NCBI GenBank assembly: GCA_029942215.1
Contig: JAOZTM010000018.1
Location: forward strand, 1-8,363
Reading direction: 5' to 3'
Source of the DNA: Metamycoplasmataceae bacterium
GTDB lineage: Bacteria > Bacillota_I > Bacilli_A > Mycoplasmatales > Metamycoplasmataceae
Length of the DNA: 8,363 nt
The number at the start of each line of letters is the position of its first letter. The first letter of the stretch is position 1. Both the position numbers and the translations under genes were made by a program. Positions 1 to 6,586 of this stretch are shown piece by piece. The notes under the pieces are model-generated. The model did no database searches and had not been told where the DNA came from. It saw only the letters and a program-made list of their open reading frames with translations.

Positions 1-869
1 AATCAATTAATTGACATTCCTCTTGTTAATAGAAGGGCTTGCTTCTCTGATTTCAATTCAACAAGATCATCGTGATATGTTTTTAACATTTCAATTACTT
101 TATCAATAGGAGGATTCTCTTCATACTTACCAGTTTCAAGATAATCATTAACTTGTGAAAAGATAAAAGGATTGTCTCTAGCTTCTCTTGCAATCATAAC
201 TGCATCAACACCAGTGATGTCTAACATCTCTTTTGCTTCTTCAGGTGTTGTTACATCTCCGTTACCAATTACAGGAATGCTTACAGCATCCTTAACTTCT
301 TTTATCTTTTGAAGATCTGCTTTACCTTTATACATTTGACTTCTTGTTCTTCCATGAACAGCTATGGCAGCTGCTCCAGCTTCTTCAGCTATCTTCGCTA
401 CTTCTATATGAGTAAGAGAATTCTCATCTCATCCGATTCTGATTTTAATCATTAATGGTTTGTCGATTTCTGCAACTACAGCTCTAACAATTTCTCCAAC
501 AAGCTTTGGTGTCTTTATTAAAGAAGACCCAGCATTTGATTTAATAGCCACCTTTGGTACTGGACAACCCATGTTGATATCGATCATTGAACAGTTTGAA
601 TTTTTATCAAAATACTTTGCTCCTGCAACATACTCTTCAACTGTTCCACCAAATATTTGCATTGCAACTATTTCTTCATCGTCATCTACTCTTGCAAGAT
701 CAAGTGTTTTTGCTGAGTTGTATTTAAGGCCAACATTAGAAATCATTTCAGTATAAGTAAAAGCTGCACCATTCTTTTGAGCAAGTTTTCTAAAGACGCT
801 ATTTGTTATTCCTGCCATAGGTGCAAGAATAGCTTTTCCTTCTATTTTTATATTTCCAATTTTAAACAT
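1..869 (-). CDS. dusB: tRNA-dihydrouridine synthase DusB (3' end cut by window edge)
   Basis: Flavin-dependent enzyme that reduces specific uridines in the tRNA D-loop to dihydrouridine, in the cytoplasm. The 289 visible residues follow the DusB TIM-barrel pattern. APMAGITN is near residues 16-23, the catalytic Cys102 sits in NMGCPVPK, HGRTR is at 172-176, the FMN-phosphate motif GNGD at 202-205, and a variant of the GRAAxGNP motif (AREARDNP) near 227-234. About 30-40 C-terminal residues lie beyond the left edge, judging from the usual length of about 320-330. Trp147 (429-431) and Trp289 (3-5) are TGA; under the standard code they would split the gene. The start at 869 gives the canonical N-terminus and lies just downstream of a -10 box, with no Shine-Dalgarno sequence. 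The gene diverges from the rlmD-like gene. The family is clear; which D positions it modifies cannot be read from sequence. Confidence 0.95.
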
Positions 870-876
870 TAGAAAA

Positions 877-905
877 ATTATATATTGTTATAATTTATCT
901 ATGAA
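877..905 (-). promoter_or_regulatory. Predicted dusB promoter, leaderless type
   Basis: On the minus strand a perfect TATAAT occupies 882-877. TTCATA at 905-900 matches the -35 consensus TTGACA at four of six positions, with a 17-bp spacer. Only 7 bases separate the -10 box from the dusB ATG, so transcription should start at or next to the start codon. The -35 hexamer overlaps the start codon of the divergent gene. Inferred from sequence only. Confidence 0.6.
886..894 (+). promoter_or_regulatory. Predicted extended -10 promoter of the rlmD-like gene, leaderless type
   Basis: TGTTATAAT is a perfect extended -10 element (TG at 886-887, TATAAT at 889-894). No good -35 is visible 16-18 bases upstream, which is common for extended -10 promoters. 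Six bases separate the box from the ATG at 901, so the expected +1 falls on or next to the A of AUG. No Shine-Dalgarno sequence is present. The box lies 6 bp from the opposing dusB -10 box. Confidence 0.65.
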
Positions 906-1974
906 ATTAACTGCTACAGGATATAACTCAACTGGAGATGGAATTGCCACACATGATGGTAAGGTTTTTTACGTTAGAGGATTAATAAAAGGTGAAGTTG
1001 CTGAATGTAATATTGTTAGAGAAGAAGAAAAATGAGGAATTGCTGAAATCGTAGAGATTTTAGAAGTTTCTGAAAACAGAAGAGATAATCTTCCAAAGAG
1101 ACATTTAGAAATCGGTGGGTATGAAGTTCTTCATATGAATAGAGAAGAACAAACAAGTTTCAAGATGGATAAGATCAGAGATGACTTTAAAAGAAATGCA
1201 GGAACTGAAATTGAATTAGAAGATATGGTAATTGGAAAGAAACAATTTCACTATAGAAATAAAGTAACTTTACATAACGGAGGATTCCATAAAAGAGGAA
1301 CTAATGATGTTATCTTTGTAGAAGACTTTTTACTTACAGCTATTGATACACAGACTAATCTAGAGGGTGAAGTAATAATAAGAGAGCTTGATTCACGTAT
1401 AGAAGGTGTTAAGAGCGATAAGACATATACAACAGACACAATGTTGGGTATGGAGTTCAACATTCGTTTAAACGCCTTTTATCAAGTGAATAAAGAAATA
1501 GCTGAATTAGCTTATACAGAGATACTTTCATACTTAGATGATGACAAGACTGTATTTGATTTATATTCAGGTATCGGAGTTATTGCTTTACTTGCTGCTC
1601 AAAGATCAAGAAGAGTTATTGCTGTTGAATGAAATAAATCATCACATGAATCAGCATTGAGAAACCTGAGAAGAAATCCAATCAAGAACGTTCAATTTAT
1701 TAAAGCGGATGTTAAAAAGTATTTGAAACAAACAAAAGCGAAACCAGAAATTGTTATTGTTGATCCTGCAAGAGAAGGACTTGGTAAAAGTGCTTGTGAA
1801 TCATTAATCAAATTTATGCCTGAAAGAATTATTTATCTTTCATGTAATCCAGGAACGCAAGCATCTGATTACAACAGATTAAAAGAACACTACAAAATTG
1901 TTAACGCAACTCCATATGATATGTTTCCACAAACACATCACGTTGAGAACTTAATAATTCTAGATAAAAAATAA
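901..1974 (+). CDS. rlmD: 23S rRNA (uracil-C5)-methyltransferase, TrmA/RlmD (RlmCD) family
   Basis: SAM-dependent enzyme predicted to make 5-methyluridine in 23S rRNA (U1939 and/or U747 in E. coli numbering). The 357-residue protein has a TRAM-like RNA-binding domain at about 1-60 and a class I methyltransferase fold at about 190-357. SAM motif I is DLYSGIG starting at Asp220, the DPAREG motif starts at Asp288, the nucleophile Cys315 is in SCNPGT, and the probable general base Glu349 is in HVEN. Trp45 (1033-1035) and Trp244 (1630-1632) are TGA, so the frame is continuous only with UGA as Trp. The Fe-S cysteines of RumA/RlmD are absent: the CGGC position reads IGGY at 71-74. ATG 901 is chosen because it opens the TRAM domain and sits 6 bases after a -10 box. 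The family is certain. The target base is not: some mollicutes make m5U1939 with a folate-dependent enzyme, so an RlmC- or TrmA-like role is possible. Confidence 0.88.
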
Positions 1975-2033
1975 TGTAATACTAATCTATTGCTTTTTTT
2001 ATATAAAATATAAGTAACTAGAAAAGGGGAACT
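1975..2033 (+). promoter_or_regulatory. Intergenic region with probable rmuC promoter and leader
   Basis: These 59 bases separate the rlmD-like gene from rmuC. An A/T-only -10-like stretch at 2002-2014 (TATAAA, then TATAAG) would give a leader of roughly 15-25 nt. A run of seven T at 1994-2000 could pair weakly with the A-run at the end of the preceding gene and act as a poor terminator, but no G+C-containing stem supports it. The exact promoter is not resolved, and read-through from the upstream gene is possible. Confidence 0.35.
2023..2029 (+). promoter_or_regulatory. Ribosome binding site of rmuC
   Basis: AAAGGGG ends 4 bases before ATG 2034 and resembles the AAAGGAGG Shine-Dalgarno consensus. 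It fixes the start well upstream of the later in-frame ATG at 2211, adding 59 residues that contain two TGA tryptophans. It contrasts with the genes on either side, which have no Shine-Dalgarno sequence. Confidence 0.7.
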
Positions 2034-3125
2034 ATGAAAAAAATTAATTGATTTACAAGAGCTTTTATGAGCTGATCATCACTGACTGAATACATTAGAA
2101 GCGATTCACCATCTTCAAATGACGAGTTAATCAAACTAGAAGTTGAAAATAAAAATCTCGTTCTTAGACTTGAAGAACACAAAACTTTTGTTTTAGATAA
2201 AGAAAAAAGAATGGAAGAATACAGAAATGAGATTTCAATTCTTACTGAAAAGTTTTCTTCTTTAAACGAACAAGCAAACGTTAATCAAAAAACTGCAGAA
2301 AAAGATAGAGAAGAACTTATCAAAAAGAATATGCTTATTGATCAATTAAATGATTCTATTGTCAAAGAGAAGAACCGTCTTGATAATTTAAATAAAGATA
2401 TTAATGAGAAGCTTGCTCCATTAAAGAGAATCCAAAAAACATTCTTTGCTGAAGCTGGAAATAAAGGGAAGGGTGAACTTGGCGAAATGCAAGTTAAATC
2501 TATTCTTGAAAAATCTGGACTTGAAAAAAATCTTTGAACTGAAAACTTATTGGTTTCAGGAAAAAGTGTTGAATTCGCAATCAAGTCAGGACCAAATGAC
2601 AAATGAATTCCTGTTGATTCAAAAGTTCTTGATACAGAAGTTGATGAGAACAACAAAGTAATAATTAATAAAGACTATCCTTCAAGAGTTAAAACTCAAG
2701 CTAAAGAAATAACTAAGTATCTTTCAAAATCAAATACTGCTGATTATGGATTACTTGTTCTTCAAAGTGATGCTATTTATATGGAACTGTTTGAAAGTGA
2801 ACCGTTGTTGTTCCAAGAGATGATTCAGAAACATAAAATTTACGTTTGTTCTCCATCTTCATTTGTTCAATTCGCATGATCAGTTTCTCATATTCTTGAT
2901 ATCTATGAAAAAGTTCATAACGATGAAAAAATATATGATCAAATGGTTGAAGCATTAACAACAATCACAAAACTTTCTTCATCACTTGTTAAGGTTCATA
3001 AAGATTTCAATGTTGCAATGAATACTCACTACCCAACACTGCAAGCAAGACAAACAAAATTACAGAAAAAACTAAGTAAAGACGGAAAAATAAAAGAGCT
3101 TCCATCAATAGAATTATCGGATTAA
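2034..3125 (+). CDS. rmuC: RmuC-family protein (DNA recombination-limiting factor)
   Basis: The 363-residue protein has an extended charged, coiled-coil-like region at about 35-135, followed by the RmuC nuclease-like core at about 140-310. Core landmarks are GELGE ending at Glu151, WIPVDSK at 191-197, the ADYGLLVLQSDAIYMEL stretch, and the SPSSFVQFAW segment ending at Trp282. RmuC proteins limit rearrangements at repeats in E. coli and have a PD-(D/E)XK-like fold; their biochemical activity is poorly defined. Five in-frame TGA codons (2049, 2073, 2535, 2604, 2877) are read as Trp and would otherwise shatter the gene. Many RmuC proteins start with a membrane anchor. Here the N-terminus is polar with two tryptophans and shows no clear transmembrane helix, so a soluble protein is likely. 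The gene has its own Shine-Dalgarno sequence and ends in a hairpin terminator, which suggests a single-gene unit. Confidence 0.85.
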
Positions 3126-3146
3126 CTTCATATTGAAGTTTTTTTT
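3124..3146 (+). terminator. Rho-independent terminator after rmuC
   Basis: A perfect 7-bp inverted repeat (AACTTCA at 3124-3130, TGAAGTT at 3134-3140) with a 3-base loop (or 6 bp with 5 bases) runs into eight T at 3139-3146. The 5' arm starts inside the rmuC TAA stop codon (3123-3125). The stem is weak in G+C, which is normal for this genome, but placement and U-tract are textbook. Confidence 0.8.
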
Positions 3147-3166
3147 ATTCTTGCTCTTGTAAGGGG

Positions 3167-3175
3167 TGTTATAAT
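3167..3175 (+). promoter_or_regulatory. Predicted extended -10 promoter of the dnaX operon, leaderless type
   Basis: TGTTATAAT at 3167-3175 is identical to the nine-base element before the rlmD-like gene. Six bases separate it from ATG 3182, placing the expected +1 on the start codon. No clear -35 is seen and the ATG has no Shine-Dalgarno sequence; the only G-run (3163-3166) lies upstream of the -10 box and would not be transcribed. The promoter begins about 20 bp after the rmuC terminator. Confidence 0.65.
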
Positions 3176-3181
3176 TAGGTC

Positions 3182-5065
3182 ATGTCATATAAAGCACTCT
3201 ACAGAACATATAGACCTAATACCTTCCAAGACGTAGTGGGACAGGGACATATTGTATCTACATTAAAAAACATAATAGAAAAAGATAAGGTATCTCATGC
3301 CTATCTTTTCGCTGGCCCAAGAGGTACAGGTAAAACATCTGTTGCTCATATATTTGCTAATACACTTAATTGTTCAGATATGCTTGATAAAACAACTATC
3401 TGTGGAAAGTGTGAACAGTGTCTTCAAAAAGTAAGTATGGACATCATTGAAATCGATGCTGCTTCAAATAATGGTGTTGGTGAAATTAGAAAATTAATTG
3501 ACAATTCTAAATATGCAACTTCAAACTCAAAGTACAAAGTTTATATTATTGATGAAGTTCATATGCTTTCAAAAGGAGCGTTCAATGCTCTTCTTAAAAC
3601 TCTTGAAGAACCACCTGAACATGTAATATTTATTTTGGCAACAACAGAGCCTCATAAAATTCCAATTACAATACTTTCAAGAACTCAAAGATTTAACTTC
3701 AGAAGAATTTCTAATGATTCTATTCAATCTAGATTAAAACAAGTTCTTGATAAAGAATCAATTACATATGATCAACAAGCACTTGAACTTATAACTAGAT
3801 TAGCTAATGGAGGAATGAGAGATGCTTTATCAATTGCTGATCAAGCTTCAGCATTTGCGAACGCGAATATAACTCATGATGCAATTGCCACAGTGTTCGG
3901 TGTTGTATCAATAGCAAAGATTAGTAAGCTACTTGAATTGGTAGCGGCTAAAAACGTTAAAGAAATGTTATTGCTATCAAATTCATTTATTGAAGAGGGT
4001 AGTGATATTCTTAGATTGATTGAAACGATTCTAGATGTAATGAAAGATTTCCTTATATTCAAGAAAACAAAAGACCCAGCATTAATGTCAATGTTAAATG
4101 CATCTGAAGTTGAAGGAATTAATCTAACATCTAAGTTTGCTTATTCAGTAATCGAAGTGTTCAATCCTTTATTAATAGATCTTAAATACTCAGAGTCACA
4201 AACACAAGCATTTGAACTAGCTCTATTAAAACTATTAGATGATAAGAATGCCCCAGAAGCAGTGGCAGCACCAGTCGTAGCTGCGGTTGTCCCTACGGCT
4301 ACTCCTGAAGCGCCTGTTACTGAGCCTGTTGTTGAAGCTGTAGTTGAAAAGGCTGAAACAGAAGTTAATATTTTCAAAACTGATGAAATTGAAATTTCTA
4401 CAGAAGATGTAAATCTAACATCAGAAGCTCAACTAGAAGATGAAGCTATGGATGAGGAAGCTCAAGCTATTGAAGAAGAGTTATTAAACACACAAGAAGT
4501 TAATATCAAGAAAGTTGAAGAGATAATAGATTCAACTGATGAAATTAATTTATTGAAAATGTTCGAAATTGATGAAGTACCTGTAAATAAAGAAATAATG
4601 AATGAGGTTTCTTATTCTGTAAATGATATTCTTAATTTACTTGTTCAACCAAACAAAGAAATTTCAACAAAGATGAAAGAGAATTGAGACAAGATTGAAG
4701 ACTTATCTTCAAGAACTGAGTATGGAACGTTCTCAACATTACTTGAGTCAACAAGAGTGATTACAGCAGGAGATACATTTGTATTATTAATGTCACCGAA
4801 TGATATGGTTGCAAAAGAAATAAATTCACAACGTAAAGAAACTCAGTTTGTAGAATTTATAAAAGAAGCATTTGGAGAATACTATTTAGTGTTCGCTATA
4901 ACTAAAGAAGAATTTGAAAAAGTAAAAGAAGCATGACAACAAGCTGCAACAATTAAAAAGTTGCCAGTTGCCAAACCAGTACAAAGACCGACTGGAAAAC
5001 CAAAGGAAGAAAACAAAGCAGAGGAAATGGGAAACAAGATTTTTGGAAACCTATTTAACTCATAA
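3182..5065 (+). CDS. dnaX: DNA polymerase III subunit tau/gamma (clamp-loader ATPase)
   Basis: ATPase subunit of the clamp loader that places the beta sliding clamp on primed DNA. The 627-residue protein has an AAA+ module at about 1-240. Walker A is GPRGTGKT at 45-52, the zinc-binding cysteines are 64, 74, 77 and 80, Walker B is DEVH from Asp124, the arginine finger SRTQRF has Arg167, and sensor 2 GGMRDA has Arg213. A collar-like helical domain (about 240-355) is followed by a low-complexity Ala/Val/Pro-rich then acidic linker (about 357-450) and a folded C-terminal domain (about 500-600). TGA Trp codons at 4685-4687 and 4934-4936 carry the frame past an apparent stop; without them the protein would end at 501 residues. 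No convincing gamma-producing slippery site lies at the end of the AAA+ region. The gene leads the dnaX-ybaB-recR-tmk operon and starts without a Shine-Dalgarno sequence. Confidence 0.97.
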
Positions 5066-5066
5066 A

Positions 5067-5071
5067 AGGAG
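5067..5071 (+). promoter_or_regulatory. Ribosome binding site of ybaB
   Basis: AGGAG, within AAAAGGAG and directly after the dnaX stop codon, lies 6 bases before ATG 5078. It is a strong Shine-Dalgarno sequence and supports internal initiation within the operon. Confidence 0.8.
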
Positions 5072-5077
5072 AATATT

Positions 5078-5365
5078 ATGAACATGAACTTAATGATGCA
5101 ACAAGCAAAAAAAATGCAAGAGGAAATGGAAAAAGGAAAAGAAGAATTAGCTAAAAAAGAATTCACTGTTGAAAAGCAAGGTGTTACTTTAATTGTTCTT
5201 GGAAACAAAAGAATTAAATCAATTGATATTAATGAAATTCTAGTTGATCCAGAAGACAAGGATATTCTTGAAGACCTTATGGTTATTGCCTTTAACGATG
5301 CAATCAAGTTAATTGAAGCTGCTGAAGAAGAGATGGCTCCTAAGTCACCAGGGATGCCTTTCTAG
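5078..5365 (+). CDS. ybaB: YbaB/EbfC-family nucleoid-associated protein
   Basis: Small DNA-binding protein of 95 residues, matching the family's usual 95-110. YbaB/EbfC dimers bind DNA with a tweezer-like shape and are linked to nucleoid organisation. The N-terminus has the typical Met/Gln-rich helix (NLMMQQAKKMQEEMEK). The central strands carry TVEKQGVTLIVLGNKRIKSIDI, shown here as family-type beta strands around residues 29-51, followed by the conserved DKDILEDLMVIAFNDAIK helix and a short MPF tail. The position between dnaX and recR is the classic arrangement across bacteria. The start is fixed by a strong ribosome binding site, with 12 bases separating it from dnaX. Its TAG stop overlaps the GTG start of recR by one base. 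Confidence 0.95.
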   Translation: MNMNLMMQQAKKMQEEMEKGKEELAKKEFTVEKQGVTLIVLGNKRIKSIDINEILVDPEDKDILEDLMVIAFNDAIKLIEAAEEEMAPKSPGMPF

Positions 5366-5946
5366 TGAGACCAGAAAGTTTATTAGACTTATCAAATGAA
5401 CTATCTTCTCTTCCTGGAATTACGAAAAAACAAAGTGAGAAGATCGCCTTTTATTTAATAAAGTCAGATCCAAGTATTTCAAAAAGAATTGCCGATGCTA
5501 TGGGCAATGCTTCTTTAAAAATAAAACAATGTTCTATTTGTAATCACATCACTGAAAAAGATGTTTGTGATATTTGTTTAGACACTACAAGAAAAAAACT
5601 TCTTGTGATCGTTCAAGACTCAACAGACATTTTTAAGTTTGAAGATGCAGGAAATATTAATCCTCATTATCATGTTCTTGGTGGATTAATTAATGTTTCA
5701 AAGAATATTGAGTTGTCAGATTTAAATATAGATAACCTTACTCAAAGAGCAAAAGAGTATAATGAGATTATATTAGCTTTGTCTCCTAACCTTGAGGGAA
5801 TCGTTACAGCCAATTTCTTAAAGGAATTGCTTAATGAATCAAAGGTCACACAACTAGCACAAGGTATTCCATTAGGAGCAGCAATGGAATACGTAGATGA
5901 ATTAACTTTGAAAGCTGCAATTGAAAATAGAAAGGATGTTAAATAA
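5365..5946 (+). CDS. recR: Recombination mediator protein RecR
   Basis: DNA-repair protein that normally works with RecO and RecF to load RecA at single-stranded gaps. The 193-residue product has an N-terminal helix-hairpin-helix around LPGITKK (about 15-30), a zinc finger with Cys56, Cys59, Cys68 and Cys71, a Toprim domain (about 77-170) and the family C-terminal block with GIPLGAAMEYVDELTL. The start is GTG at 5365, overlapping the ybaB stop as TAGTG; it gives the expected N-terminus (MRPESLLDLSNEL), and translational coupling is likely because only a weak AGGG lies upstream. The Toprim first strand, usually ending VVE, reads IVQD with Gln84, and the hairpin lacks the usual GIGxKSA signature, so this is a divergent member. 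Its own stop overlaps the tmk start as TAATG. Confidence 0.94.
   Translation: MRPESLLDLSNELSSLPGITKKQSEKIAFYLIKSDPSISKRIADAMGNASLKIKQCSICNHITEKDVCDICLDTTRKKLLVIVQDSTDIFKFEDAGNINPHYHVLGGLINVSKNIELSDLNIDNLTQRAKEYNEIILALSPNLEGIVTANFLKELLNESKVTQLAQGIPLGAAMEYVDELTLKAAIENRKDVK
5932..5936 (+). promoter_or_regulatory. Ribosome binding site of tmk
   Basis: AAGGA, inside the end of recR, lies 9 bases before ATG 5946. Together with the TAATG stop/start overlap it supports coupled translation from recR to tmk. Confidence 0.55.
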
Positions 5947-6563
5947 TGTTTATTACTTTTGAAGGACCAGACGGTTCAGGAAAAACAACAGCACTTGAAG
6001 CACTGAGAGAATACTTAGATGCTAAAAATGTTGAATACGTATTTACAAGAGAGCCTGGAACACCAAATTCTCCTGAAGCTCAACAAATAAGAGAAGTTAT
6101 TCTTAAGCCTGGAAACAAATTAACTCCTATGACTGAAGCTATTTTATTTACAGCGGACAGAAGATTGCACTTAGACACATTGATCATTCCTGCTTTGAAG
6201 GCTAAGAAGCATGTTCTGTGTGATAGATATGTAGATTCATCACTCGCTTATCAAGGCGGAGGAAAGAAACTTGGGATTGATAAGGTTCTAAAACTTAACG
6301 AAGCTGTAATTGATGGATACATGCCAAACCTTACAATATTCTTCGATATCAAACCTGAAGCATCTGCTAAAAGAGTTGATGAAAGAGCTGAGAAAGATAG
6401 AATGGAATTAGAAAGTGATAATTTCAGACAAAGAGTTTACGATGGGTACATTGAAGTAATTGAAAAGTTCCCAAATAGATTCGAAGTTGTTGACGCTTCT
6501 CAATCAAAAGAAAAAGTATTGGAAGACGTTAAAAAGATAATTGATAAAGCACTAGATATATAA
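5946..6563 (+). CDS. tmk: Thymidylate kinase (dTMP kinase)
   Basis: Cytoplasmic enzyme that phosphorylates dTMP to dTDP with ATP, an essential step for dTTP in both de novo and salvage routes. The 205-residue length is normal. The P-loop is GPDGSGKTT at 7-15, followed by the TREPG motif (about 35-39), the dTMP-binding segment ending in ADRR, the DRY motif at Asp93-Arg94-Tyr95 followed by VDSSLAYQG, and an Arg-containing LID-like region (RVDERAEKDRMELES, about 139-153). The usual REPGGT reads REPGTP, a small deviation in the dTMP-side loop. The ATG overlaps the recR stop by one base. The gene is the last of the dnaX operon, and its stop codon lies in the loop of the terminator hairpin. Family assignment is secure. 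Confidence 0.97.
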   Translation: MFITFEGPDGSGKTTALEALREYLDAKNVEYVFTREPGTPNSPEAQQIREVILKPGNKLTPMTEAILFTADRRLHLDTLIIPALKAKKHVLCDRYVDSSLAYQGGGKKLGIDKVLKLNEAVIDGYMPNLTIFFDIKPEASAKRVDERAEKDRMELESDNFRQRVYDGYIEVIEKFPNRFEVVDASQSKEKVLEDVKKIIDKALDI

Positions 6564-6575
6564 GTGCTTTTCTTT
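6546..6575 (+). terminator. Rho-independent terminator of the dnaX-ybaB-recR-tmk operon
   Basis: A perfect 8-bp inverted repeat (AAAGCACT at 6546-6553, AGTGCTTT at 6563-6570) with a 9-base loop is followed by a T-rich tract (TTTTCTTT through 6575). The tmk stop codon TAA (6561-6563) lies at the end of the loop. The last T of the tract is also the first base of the holB -10 box, so terminator and next promoter are fused. Confidence 0.75.
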
Positions 6576-6580
6576 ATAAT
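6575..6580 (+). promoter_or_regulatory. Predicted -10 box of the holB unit, leaderless type
   Basis: TATAAT at 6575-6580 lies exactly 6 bases before ATG 6587, the same spacing as for the rlmD-like gene and dnaX. There is no TG extension and no good -35, and the preceding T-tract belongs to the terminator. No Shine-Dalgarno sequence precedes holB, so a leaderless start fits best. Support is weaker than for dnaX because only the hexamer and its spacing are seen. Confidence 0.5.
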
Positions 6581-6586
6581 TTATTT

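Noticed and set aside
460..756. 98-residue plus-strand open frame inside dusB
   Set aside because: It is antisense to the clearly conserved DusB core, has no ribosome binding site and resembles no protein family I recognise.
1975..2000. Terminator after the rlmD-like gene
   Set aside because: The T-run is present but the only possible stems are A-T pairs with internal mismatches, so I mention it in the intergenic entry and do not call it.
2535..2537. Apparent frameshifts or pseudogenes in rmuC, rlmD, dusB, dnaX and holB where frames stop at TGA
   Set aside because: In each case the same frame continues with conserved sequence after TGA, and conserved tryptophan positions fit, so the explanation is the mollicute code.
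3265..3271. A AAA AAC slippery heptamer in dnaX as a gamma-subunit frameshift site
   Set aside because: It lies at about codon 28, far before the end of the AAA+ region; a shift there could not make a gamma-like protein.
4141..4377. 78-residue Thr/Ala/Ser-rich minus-strand frame
   Set aside because: It is the reverse of the low-complexity DnaX linker; its composition follows from the complementary codons.
4882..5307. 141-residue minus-strand open frame across the dnaX end and ybaB
   Set aside because: It is a Ser/Ile/Phe-rich mirror of two conserved genes, with no start signals of its own, typical of a shadow frame in AT-rich DNA.
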